A stretch of DNA of 7,646 nt from Nevskiales bacterium (GTDB taxonomy: Bacteria; Pseudomonadota; Gammaproteobacteria; Nevskiales; Nevskiaceae), in contig JAKEEJ010000134.1 in assembly GCA_022616655.1 (NCBI GenBank), positions 1 to 7,646 of the forward strand, in the 5' to 3' direction. The first letter of the stretch is position 1, and each line of letters starts with the position of its first letter. Under the pieces are notes generated by a model. The model was not told the origin of the DNA and made no database searches. It saw only the letters and a list, made by a program, of their open reading frames with translations. Positions 1-6,826 of the stretch are shown here, in pieces. Position numbers and translations under genes: made by a program.

Positions 1-14
1 AAGCGGTCAGGGGT

Positions 15-19
15 GGGAG
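15..19 (+). promoter_or_regulatory. Ribosome binding site of the LysM lipoprotein gene
   Basis: GGGAG lies 8 bases before ATG 28. It decides the start in favour of ATG 28 over the in-frame GTG at 13, which overlaps it. The resulting N-terminus is also a proper signal peptide, with a short n-region that contains one Arg. The promoter must lie left of the window. Confidence 0.6.
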
Positions 20-27
20 CCACCGTC

Positions 28-1527
28 ATGCGAAATCATAACAGTTTTATTTTCGGAAACTACAGCCTGCTTGCGGCGCTGGGCCTGCTCTTGGCCGCCT
101 GTGCCAGTACGGGTCCGGAGCCGTTTGTCAGCGAGGTGCCGCCGGCCCCGCTTGAGCCGCTTACGGTTGAGCAGATGCCCGCGGAACCCGCTGTAATCGA
201 ACCACAGGCTGCACAGATTGCAACAGAGCAGCCTCCCGAGGCCGAACCGCTGGCCGAACCCGAACTGCTGCCCCTGCCGGAGGCGCCGGCCGCAACCGAA
301 ACGACGGGAACTCCGCCTCCGGTCGAGCCGCTGGCCGTTGAGCAAGTTCCTGCGGAAGCGCCCGCCGAACCACGGATGGAAACCGAACAGCCGCTCCTGC
401 CAGAGACCCTGGCTACGACTGAACCACCGCCCGTGCTCGAGTCACCGACCGAAACCGATGCGGCGGAAACACCGGCGACCCCGGTCCGCCTGGAGAGCGA
501 TGCTCCGCAGCAGTACGTGGTGCAGAAGGGCGATACCTTGTGGGACATCGCGGACCTGTTCCTGAAAGATCCCTGGCAATGGCCTGAACTCTGGTACATC
601 AACGAACAGATCAGGAATCCTCACCTGATCTATCCGGGTGACGTGCTGCAACTGACCTGGATTGACGGTGCGCCGCGTCTCGCGCGCAGCGAGGATCTGG
701 CTCCGCTGCCCGTTCCGGAACCCGCGCCCTCCGAGGTTGTTCCTGGAGAAGCGTCGGTCCCGCCAGCGGTGGTCGTTGAAAAGCGTTCACCGCAGATCCG
801 CGAACGGCCGCTCAAGCAACCCATTTCCAGCATTCCACTCGAGGCCATCCAGGCGTTTCTGCAGGGGCCGCATCTGATCGGCAAAAGCACACTGGAAGGC
901 GCGCCGTACATGCTCAGCTTTGGAGAGGAGCGCATTCTCGCCGGCGCGGGCAACGTGGCGTATGCGCGTGGCCTTGACGATCCGGACGTGGCCCAGTACC
1001 GGATCGTCCGCAAAGGTGAAGCGTACCGTAACCCTGACGATGGCAAGGTGATCGGCTACGAAGCCATTCCGGTCGGACAGGCCGAAGTGCGTGCCCATGG
1101 CGATCCGGGCACGGTGTTCATCCAGCGTTCGTTCATGGAGTCCCGCATCGGCGATTACCTGCTCTCGACCGTGCCCGATCCGCTGGCCGAGCATTTTTAT
1201 CCCCACGCGCCGAAGGATGTGGTGGGCGGCCGCATCATCTCGGTTTACAACGGCGTGACGCAGATCGGCCAGTACAACATCGTGGTGATCAACCGCGGCA
1301 GCGAGGCGGGTCTGGAAGCAGGACATGTGCTGTCCGTCTTTCAGACCGGGGGTTTCGGCAAGGACCCCTATCGCAATTCACGCAAGGTCCGGTTGCCCGA
1401 TGTCCACGCCGGTACGCTGATGGTGTTCAAGACCGAGCCGCAGCTCAGCTATGCGCTGGTGATGTCGTCGTGGCTTGAGATCAGAGTGCTGGACAAGGTC
1501 GAGACACCGGATCCCAGCGTACATTGA
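28..1527 (+). CDS. TsaP-like LysM-domain lipoprotein (type IV pilus secretin-associated family)
   Basis: This is a 499-residue envelope protein. The N-terminus is a lipoprotein signal: a hydrophobic stretch at residues 13-24 and a lipobox LAAC with the lipidated Cys at 25. The residue after Cys is Ala, not Asp, which fits outer-membrane sorting. Residues 26-160 are an acidic Pro/Glu/Ala/Thr-rich linker with one internal duplication and only two basic residues (R116, R154). A LysM domain follows at about 163-211 (YVVQKGDTLWDIA to YPGDVLQL), expected to bind peptidoglycan. A second Pro-rich linker leads to a conserved C-terminal domain (about 263-499) with NRGSEAGLEAG at 422-432 and RLPDVHAGTLMVF at 455-467. 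LysM plus this C-terminal domain directly upstream of dprA is the arrangement of gonococcal TsaP and Pseudomonas PA0020, where TsaP ties the PilQ secretin to the cell wall. I chose ATG 28 because GGGAG (15-19) lies 8 bases ahead; GTG 13 would overlap that site. The family is fairly sure; a pilus role here is inference. Confidence 0.85.
   Translation: MRNHNSFIFGNYSLLAALGLLLAACASTGPEPFVSEVPPAPLEPLTVEQMPAEPAVIEPQAAQIATEQPPEAEPLAEPELLPLPEAPAATETTGTPPPVEPLAVEQVPAEAPAEPRMETEQPLLPETLATTEPPPVLESPTETDAAETPATPVRLESDAPQQYVVQKGDTLWDIADLFLKDPWQWPELWYINEQIRNPHLIYPGDVLQLTWIDGAPRLARSEDLAPLPVPEPAPSEVVPGEASVPPAVVVEKRSPQIRERPLKQPISSIPLEAIQAFLQGPHLIGKSTLEGAPYMLSFGEERILAGAGNVAYARGLDDPDVAQYRIVRKGEAYRNPDDGKVIGYEAIPVGQAEVRAHGDPGTVFIQRSFMESRIGDYLLSTVPDPLAEHFYPHAPKDVVGGRIISVYNGVTQIGQYNIVVINRGSEAGLEAGHVLSVFQTGGFGKDPYRNSRKVRLPDVHAGTLMVFKTEPQLSYALVMSSWLEIRVLDKVETPDPSVH
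151..483 (+). repeat. Imperfect tandem duplication encoding the Pro/Glu-rich linker
   Basis: Two copies lie head to tail inside the LysM lipoprotein gene, starting at 151 and 322, a period of 171 bases (57 codons). Copy 1 opens with residues LEPLTVEQMPAE (42-53) and copy 2 with VEPLAVEQVPAE (99-110), 9 of 12 identical. A second matching block is TEQP at residues 66-69 and 119-122, offset by 53, so one copy has a gain or loss of 4 codons. The third positions of matching codons differ often, so the duplication is not recent. The ends are approximate. Confidence 0.6.
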
Positions 1528-1625
1528 AGGGTACGTGCCGGCAGACACGGTTCCGCCCGGGCTGAACGTTCTGCAAACACGCGGATCGGTAACACCCGTG
1601 GGTTTGATAAGGGGCGGTCGCCGGG

Positions 1626-2750
1626 GTGACGTGCGACGTGAACACTGACCCTGCAGCACTGAAACACTGGCTGGCGCTGGTGCGTGCCCCAGGCGTGGGT
1701 GCGGCCTACGCCGGGCGCCTGCTGGAGCGGTTTGGCAATCCCGAGGCCGCCCTCCGTGCCAGACCGTCCACCTGGAAAGCCGCCGGAATTCCAGAATCCC
1801 TGTATGCAGGATTGAAAAATCCGGACTGGGATGGCGTGGAACAGGACTTGAAATGGCTGACCGGTGAGCGCCGGTGTCTGGTGACCCTGAACGATCCCGA
1901 CTATCCGGAGCGGTTGCGGGAAATCTCCCACGTGCCGCCGGCGCTGTTCTGCCAGGGCAATCCCGCGCTGCTGTCCTCGCCGCAGCTGGCGGTGGTGGGC
2001 GCGCGTTCGGCCACGCCGCAGGGACTTGAAATCGCGGCGGGACTGGCCGCCGAGCTGACGCGCTGCGGCTTGCTGATCACCAGCGGCCTGGCGCTGGGGA
2101 TCGACGGGGCCGCGCACCGCGGCGCCCTGTCGGCGGGCGGGGCCACCGTGGCGGTATGCGCCACCGGTCTGGACCGTGTGTACCCCGCGCGACACCGCGA
2201 ACTGGCGCATGAAATCGCAGGCAAAGGGCTTCTGATTTCGGAATTTCCAACGGGCACGCCGCCGCTGGCGGAGCACTTTCCGCGCCGCAATCGCCTGATC
2301 AGCGGTCTGTCGCTGGGGGTGCTGGTGGTCGAAGCGGCGCCGCAGAGTGGGTCGCTGATCACGGCACGTCTCGCACTCGAACAGGGACGTGAAGTGTTTG
2401 CCGTGCCCGGTTCGATTCACAGCCCGCAGTCGCGCGGCTGTCACGCCCTGATCCGTCAGGGCGCCAAACTGACCGAATCGGTACGCGACATTCTGGAGGA
2501 GCTCGGACCGCGGGTCGGCATGGACCGGGTGCCGGCCGACGGTGTGCCATCGTCTGCTGCGTCGGACCTGGACCCGGTACAGCAACGCGTGCTGGAGGCA
2601 TTTGGATTCGGTGCGACGACGTTTGACACGCTGGTCGAGCGGCTCTCCCTCTCCGTGGAGGCCCTGAGCTCGGCGCTGCTGGCTCTGGAACTCCAGGGCC
2701 GGGTGACGCTCATGCCCGGCGGCGCCTATGTGCGGGTCCAACATGAGTAG
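1626..2750 (+). CDS. dprA: DNA-processing protein DprA (Smf)
   Basis: DprA is a cytoplasmic protein that binds incoming single-stranded DNA during natural transformation and loads RecA onto it; it is also widespread in bacteria not known to be transformable. The 374 residues show the usual order: an N-terminal helical region (about 10-60), a Rossmann-like core, and a C-terminal winged-helix domain (about 314-370). Core motifs are VVGARSAT (from V123), SGLALGIDGAAH (from S153), FPRRNRLISG (218-227) and SGSLITA (241-247), all typical. Nothing is truncated. Two GTG starts compete: GTG 1626, with TAAGGGGCGG at 1608-1617 upstream, and GTG 1638 (370 residues), with GGGGTGA at 1623-1629 eight bases ahead. 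No ATG fits, and I cannot separate the two. The gene follows the LysM lipoprotein gene by 98 bases, a conserved pairing, and its 3' end overlaps the dehydrogenase start. Confidence 0.95.
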   Translation: MTCDVNTDPAALKHWLALVRAPGVGAAYAGRLLERFGNPEAALRARPSTWKAAGIPESLYAGLKNPDWDGVEQDLKWLTGERRCLVTLNDPDYPERLREISHVPPALFCQGNPALLSSPQLAVVGARSATPQGLEIAAGLAAELTRCGLLITSGLALGIDGAAHRGALSAGGATVAVCATGLDRVYPARHRELAHEIAGKGLLISEFPTGTPPLAEHFPRRNRLISGLSLGVLVVEAAPQSGSLITARLALEQGREVFAVPGSIHSPQSRGCHALIRQGAKLTESVRDILEELGPRVGMDRVPADGVPSSAASDLDPVQQRVLEAFGFGATTFDTLVERLSLSVEALSSALLALELQGRVTLMPGGAYVRVQHE

Positions 2751-4122
2751 CCCGGACCGGGTTCTGCGGTCCGTCAATCCGATGACCGGCGCCGCCGTGG
2801 CGGAATTTCCGATACTGCCGTCCGCCGAGCGGGACCGGATTCTGTCGGCGGCGCGAGTCGCCCAGAAAGCCTGGGCCCGGCAATCCATTGCGGAACGGGC
2901 GCGGCCCCTGCACAAGGCCGCCGCTCTGCTGCGGGAGCGCGCGGACAATTACGCACGCGTCATGGCGCTGGAAATGGGCAAGCCACTCCGGGACGGTACC
3001 GCCGAAGTCAACAAATGCGCACGGGCCTGCGAGCATTACGCGGAACACGCGGCTTCGTACCTCGCGCCACGCGAGCACAGGATCGAAACCGCCCGGAGTC
3101 AGGTGCGTTTTGACCCCTTGGGCGTGGTGCTGGCGGTGATGCCCTGGAATTTTCCGTTCTGGCAGGTGTTTCGTTTCCTCGCGCCGAACCTGATGGCCGG
3201 CAACGGCGGTGTGCTCAAACACGCGTCCAACGTACCGCAGTGCGCGCTCGCCATCGAGACCGTGGTGAGCGAGGCCGGGTTCCCGCCGGATCTGTTCCGC
3301 AGTCTGTTGCTGGATTCGTCTGCCGTGGCGTCCCTCATTGCCGATCCGCGCATTGCCGCGGTGACGCTCACCGGCAGCGAAGCGGCCGGGCGCGCCGTGG
3401 CGGAGGCAGCGGGTCGCGCGCTCAAGCCCGTGGTGCTGGAGTTGGGGGGCTCCGATCCATTCATTGTGCTGGCGGACGCAGAGGTGCCCCGGGCCGCGCA
3501 GGCGGCGGCCCAGGCGCGCTGCATCAACGCCGGCCAGAGCTGTATCGCGGCCAAGCGCTTTATCGTGGCGGAAGCGGTCTACGACGATTTTCTCGAACAC
3601 TTCGTGACGGCCATGCAGAACCTCCGGATGGGCGACCCGCTGGATCCTGCCACCGACATGGGCCCGCAGGCGCGCCGCGATCTGCGCGATGCCCTGCACC
3701 GGCAGGTCGAAGCCGCGATCGCACAAGGTGCGCGGCTCGTTCTGGGCGGCGCGGTGCCGCCGGGGCCGGGAGCGTTTTATCCGCCGACCGTACTCGCCGA
3801 GGTTGGAACCGGCAACGTGGCCTGCCGGGAAGAGGTCTTCGGCCCGGTCGCGGCGGTGATCCGCGCCCGCGATGAGGACGATGCGCTGCGCATCGCCAAC
3901 GACAGCCGCTTTGGTCTCGGGGCCAGCGTCTGGACGGCGAATCCGGAGGCCGCGGCCTGGTGGGCGCCGCGCCTCGAAGCGGGACTGGTGTTCATCAACG
4001 GCCAGGTGCGGAGCGATCCACGACTGCCGTTTGGCGGTGTGAAAGCCTCCGGTGTGGGCCGCGAACTGGGACCGGAAGGCCTCCGCGCTTTCGTCAACGT
4101 CAAGACGGTCTGCGTGGGCTGA
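2743..4122 (+). CDS. Succinate-semialdehyde dehydrogenase, Sad/YneI type (aldehyde dehydrogenase family)
   Basis: This 459-residue enzyme probably oxidises succinate semialdehyde to succinate with NAD(P)+, the last step of 4-aminobutyrate breakdown. It is a complete aldehyde dehydrogenase: PWNFPFWQVFRF from P134 with the oxyanion Asn136, LTGSEAAG (209-216), ELGGSDPF with general base Glu233, NAGQSC with nucleophile Cys267, and EEVFGPV with Glu364 and Phe366 contacting the cofactor. PWNFPFWQ, ELGGSDPF, the AAKRF after the catalytic Cys, and SDPRLPFGGVK near the C-terminus resemble E. coli Sad (YneI) more than GabD. The second Cys of the GabD redox pair (CxC) is absent (SCIAAK). ATG 2743 is preferred to GTG 2728: the family N-terminus begins here and the ATGAGTAG overlap with the dprA stop suggests translational coupling. 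Upstream only GGGT (2734-2737) resembles an SD. No transaminase or transporter for 4-aminobutyrate is nearby, so the substrate is inferred from family only. Confidence 0.88.
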   Translation: MSSPDRVLRSVNPMTGAAVAEFPILPSAERDRILSAARVAQKAWARQSIAERARPLHKAAALLRERADNYARVMALEMGKPLRDGTAEVNKCARACEHYAEHAASYLAPREHRIETARSQVRFDPLGVVLAVMPWNFPFWQVFRFLAPNLMAGNGGVLKHASNVPQCALAIETVVSEAGFPPDLFRSLLLDSSAVASLIADPRIAAVTLTGSEAAGRAVAEAAGRALKPVVLELGGSDPFIVLADAEVPRAAQAAAQARCINAGQSCIAAKRFIVAEAVYDDFLEHFVTAMQNLRMGDPLDPATDMGPQARRDLRDALHRQVEAAIAQGARLVLGGAVPPGPGAFYPPTVLAEVGTGNVACREEVFGPVAAVIRARDEDDALRIANDSRFGLGASVWTANPEAAAWWAPRLEAGLVFINGQVRSDPRLPFGGVKASGVGRELGPEGLRAFVNVKTVCVG

Positions 4123-4161
4123 AATGAACACAAACGGCGCTGGGTCCAAACGGGCGGCGTG

Positions 4162-4191
4162 TGGACAAAAGCCAAGTGTTCCCCTTATAAG
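4162..4191 (+). promoter_or_regulatory. Candidate sigma70 promoter of topA
   Basis: A -35 element TGGACA (4162-4167, 5 of 6 to consensus) and a -10 element TATAAG (4186-4191, 5 of 6) are separated by 18 bases. It lies in the gap between the dehydrogenase and topA and is the best promoter match I found in the window. Transcription would begin near 4198, leaving a 5' leader of only about 24 bases before ATG 4222. In E. coli topA is supercoiling-sensitive; whether that holds here cannot be read from the sequence. Confidence 0.6.
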
Positions 4192-4221
4192 GGAGCCATC
4201 CCCCTGCGTTAACGATTCGTG

Positions 4222-6687
4222 ATGACCAACAATCTCGTCATCGTTGAATCGCCTGCCAAGGCGAAAACCATCAAGAAGTACCTGGGCCGCAATTTCGAGG
4301 TCATGGCCTCGTTCGGCCATGTACGCGACCTGGTGCCCAAGAACGGGGCCGTGGATCCGGCGAAGAACTTTGCAATGAAGTACCAGATCATCGGCCGCAA
4401 CGAAAAGCACGTGCGTGCCATCGGCAGCGCGCTCCAGAGCGCCGACGCGCTGTACCTGGCCACCGATCCGGACCGTGAAGGCGAGGCCATTGCCTGGCAT
4501 CTGACCGAACTGCTGCGCGAGAAAAAGCTGCTGAAGAACAAGCCGGTCCGGCGCGTCGTGTTCTACGAAATCACCGAGCGCGAGGTGAAGAACGCCATTG
4601 AGAATCCGCGCGAGATTGCCACCGACCTGGTCAACGCCCAGCAGGCGCGGCGCGCCCTGGATTACCTGGTCGGATTCAATCTGTCGCCGCTGCTGTGGCG
4701 CAAGGTCGCTCCGGGCCTGTCGGCCGGTCGCGTGCAGAGCCCGGCGCTGCGGCTGATCTGCGAGCGCGAGGAGGAGATCCGCAAATTCGTGCCGCGCGAG
4801 TACTGGACCCTGGACGCCCGCGCGGAAAAGGGCGAGCAGGCGTTCACCGCCCGGCTGGTGGAATACAACGGCCGGAAAGTGGAACAATTCACGCTCAACG
4901 ACGCCGGCGGTACCGCCGCGGCGAAGAAAATCATCCTGGCGGCGGCGCAGGGGCAGCTGCGGGTTGCCTCGGTGGACAAGAAACAACGCCGCCGCAATCC
5001 CGCGCCGCCCTTCACCACCTCCACCCTCCAGCAGGAGGCCAACCGCAAGCTGGGGTTTACCGCCAAACGCACCATGCGTGCCGCGCAGGACCTGTACGAG
5101 GGCGTGGACGTGGAGGGACAGACCGTCGGCCTCATCACCTACATGCGCACCGATTCAGTGAGCCTCGCGCAGGAGGCGCTCAAAGACCTCCGCGCCACGA
5201 TTCTCAAGCGCTACGGCCAGAAGGCCCTGCCCGAGCAGCCGCGTTACTACAAGGCCAAGTCCAAGAACGCGCAGGAAGCGCACGAGGCCATCCGGCCGAC
5301 CGCCGCCGCACGCGCGCCGGAGCAGGTCGCAAAATTTATGACGTCCGACCAGGCACGTCTGTACGACCTGGTCTGGAAACGCGCGCTGGCCTGCCAGATG
5401 GAGGCGGCGGTGTTTGATACGGTGGCCGTGGAATTGCAGGCTGGCGACACGCCCGCCGCCGGCACCTTCCGCGCCAATGGCCAGGTCCTGCTGGAGCCCG
5501 GTTATCTGGCGGTGTACAACATCAAACCGGACGACCCTCTGGAGCGGGACGAGGACGACGACGAAAAGCGCCTGCCGCCGTTGGAAGAAGGGGAGACGGT
5601 GCGCTTACTCGATGTGATGACGGAGCAGCATTTCACCGAACCGCCGCCGCGCTACACCGAAGCCAGTCTGGTCAAGACGCTTGAGGAGTACGACATCGGC
5701 CGGCCCTCGACCTACGCCACCATCATCAACACCCTGCAGGCCCGCACGTACGTCGAAATGCAGGGCAAGGCGTTTGTCCCGACCGACATGGGCATGGTCG
5801 TCAACCGCTTCCTCACCGAGCATTTCACCCGCTACGTGGACTACACCTTCACGGCGCGTCTGGAGGATGAGCTGGATGAGGTCTCGCGCGGCGAGCGCGA
5901 CTGGGTGCCGGTGCTCGAAGAATTCTGGAGCGATTTCAAACCCACCGTGGATCAGAAGATGGAACTGGACCGCCGCACCGTGTCGCAGGCCCGTGTGCTC
6001 GGCGCCGACCCGGCCACCGGCAAGCCGGTGTCCGCGCGGCTGGGGCGCTTTGGACCGTTCGTGCAGATCGGCTCCAAGGAGGATCCCGAAAAACCGCGCT
6101 TCGCTTCCCTGCGTGGCGCCCAGCGCCTGGACACGATCACCCTGGAACAGGCCCTGGAGTTGTTCAAATTGCCGCGCAAACTCGGCGCCACGCCCGAGGG
6201 CGAGCCGGTCGAAGTCAACATCGGCCGCTTCGGTCCGTACGTGAAATTCGGCAAGCAATACGCCTCGCTGCGCAAAGAGGACGATCCCTTCACCGTCGGA
6301 CTGCCGCGTGCGCTGGAGCTGATTGCGCTCAAAAAAGAGGCGATCCGGGCCGCCACGCTGCACAGTTTCGACGGCACCACGGTCAAAATCATCAAAGGCC
6401 GCTTCGGCCCTTACATCAGCGACGACGGCCGCCGCGCGCGCATTCCCAAGGGCAAGGACCCTGCGGCCCTGACGCTGGACGAATGCCGCGCGCTGCTGGA
6501 CGAACAGAACGCCGTAAAGAAAAAAGGCGGCAAGAAGAAAGCCGCCGTCGCGCCGGATGCTCCCGCTGCAACTGCCGACAGCCCGGCACCGGTAAAAAAG
6601 GGCAAGCCCAAGGTCCTGTCCGTCGGTGGGAAAACCAAGGCTTCTTCCAGGAAAAAAGCGCCGGTGCCCAAGGCCGCGACTTCTTAG
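4222..6687 (+). CDS. topA: DNA topoisomerase I (type IA)
   Basis: TopA relaxes negatively supercoiled DNA through a transient 5'-phosphotyrosine link. The 821 residues begin with a Toprim domain: LVIVESPAKAK with Glu9, then ATDPDREGEA with Asp82, Asp84 and Glu86 for Mg2+. The catalytic Tyr307 sits in GLITYMRTDS with Arg309 two residues on; HEAIRPT (from H354) and EEYDIGRPSTYATI complete the core. The Toprim acidic triad falls 29 residues earlier than in E. coli (Asp111), so an internal insertion of the E. coli protein is missing. The C-terminus has no Cys4 zinc fingers; instead GRFGPF/Y recurs at 608, 668 and 726, the mark of Toprim_C-type repeats, followed by a Lys/Ala-rich tail (about 765-821). 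ATG 4222 is chosen because it gives the usual MxxxLVIVESPAKAK opening; GTG 4219 is directly adjacent. No Shine-Dalgarno sequence precedes it at normal distance. Confidence 0.97.
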   Translation: MTNNLVIVESPAKAKTIKKYLGRNFEVMASFGHVRDLVPKNGAVDPAKNFAMKYQIIGRNEKHVRAIGSALQSADALYLATDPDREGEAIAWHLTELLREKKLLKNKPVRRVVFYEITEREVKNAIENPREIATDLVNAQQARRALDYLVGFNLSPLLWRKVAPGLSAGRVQSPALRLICEREEEIRKFVPREYWTLDARAEKGEQAFTARLVEYNGRKVEQFTLNDAGGTAAAKKIILAAAQGQLRVASVDKKQRRRNPAPPFTTSTLQQEANRKLGFTAKRTMRAAQDLYEGVDVEGQTVGLITYMRTDSVSLAQEALKDLRATILKRYGQKALPEQPRYYKAKSKNAQEAHEAIRPTAAARAPEQVAKFMTSDQARLYDLVWKRALACQMEAAVFDTVAVELQAGDTPAAGTFRANGQVLLEPGYLAVYNIKPDDPLERDEDDDEKRLPPLEEGETVRLLDVMTEQHFTEPPPRYTEASLVKTLEEYDIGRPSTYATIINTLQARTYVEMQGKAFVPTDMGMVVNRFLTEHFTRYVDYTFTARLEDELDEVSRGERDWVPVLEEFWSDFKPTVDQKMELDRRTVSQARVLGADPATGKPVSARLGRFGPFVQIGSKEDPEKPRFASLRGAQRLDTITLEQALELFKLPRKLGATPEGEPVEVNIGRFGPYVKFGKQYASLRKEDDPFTVGLPRALELIALKKEAIRAATLHSFDGTTVKIIKGRFGPYISDDGRRARIPKGKDPAALTLDECRALLDEQNAVKKKGGKKKAAVAPDAPAATADSPAPVKKGKPKVLSVGGKTKASSRKKAPVPKAATS

Positions 6688-6697
6688 GGTCTGTTAT

Positions 6698-6760
6698 GAA
6701 GTGCGCTGAGAGCCTGCTTCCGGCCTGTGGCTGGGCGACGGAGCATCGGGCCGCACTTTT
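6698..6760 (+). terminator. Putative intrinsic terminator of topA
   Basis: AAGTGCG (6699-6705) pairs perfectly with CGCACTT (6752-6758), which runs straight into a T-run (6757-6760). Inside, TGC-T-TCCG pairs with CGGA-GCA with one bulged T, and GCC-TGT-GGC forms an apical hairpin, so most of the segment can fold as a long interrupted stem. It starts 10 bases after the topA stop. The T-run is short (4) and the stem interrupted, so termination may be partial. A folding calculation was not possible. Confidence 0.5.
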
Positions 6761-6786
6761 ACCCGACGGCACTATTTCGCTATCCT
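6758..6786 (+). promoter_or_regulatory. Candidate promoter of mdh
   Basis: TTTACC (6758-6763, 4 of 6 to the -35 consensus) and TATCCT (6781-6786, 4 of 6 to the -10 consensus) are spaced by 17 bases. Transcription would start near 6793, about 34 bases ahead of the mdh ATG. Both elements are moderate, and the -35 overlaps the T-run of the upstream hairpin. Support is position and spacing only. Confidence 0.4.
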
Positions 6787-6826
6787 CCCGACCCCCTGAT
6801 TCCAGAATAAGCTTGGGAGCCTGCCG

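Noticed and set aside
60..602. A Gly/Ser-rich 180-codon minus-strand frame opposite the linker
   Set aside because: Its composition is the mirror image of the Pro/Glu/Ala codons of the real gene; no independent signal supports it.
1592..1602. ACCC-GT-GGGT palindrome before dprA as a hairpin
   Set aside because: The loop would be 2 bases and the stem 4 pairs, too small to act as a terminator, and no T-run follows.
1571..1610. A promoter for dprA in the gap, with TTTGAT (1603-1608) as -10
   Set aside because: The -10 matches 4 of 6 but no -35-like hexamer lies 16-18 bases ahead, so it cannot be supported.
1449..2948. A 499-codon open frame on the minus strand across dprA
   Set aside because: It is antisense to a clear dprA and its neighbours' ends, is Arg/Gln-rich, and has no family motif.
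4131..4153. Direct repeat CAAACGG (4131-4137 and 4147-4153) upstream of the topA promoter, as a possible operator
   Set aside because: It is only 7 bases, not a palindrome, and expected by chance often enough in a gap of this size; no known regulator site is recognised.
4191..4202. GGGA-GCCA-TCCC mini-hairpin at the topA transcription start
   Set aside because: The stem is 4 pairs and would straddle the predicted start of transcription, so it would not form in the transcript.
2710..4986. A 758-codon open frame on the minus strand across the dehydrogenase and topA
   Set aside because: It lies opposite two certain genes, is rich in Arg, His and Gly, and shows no recognisable domain. GC-rich codon use leaves this antisense phase free of stops.
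4695..5417. A 240-codon plus-strand frame inside topA
   Set aside because: It is an out-of-frame Arg/Gly-rich shadow of the certain topA frame with no motif of its own.
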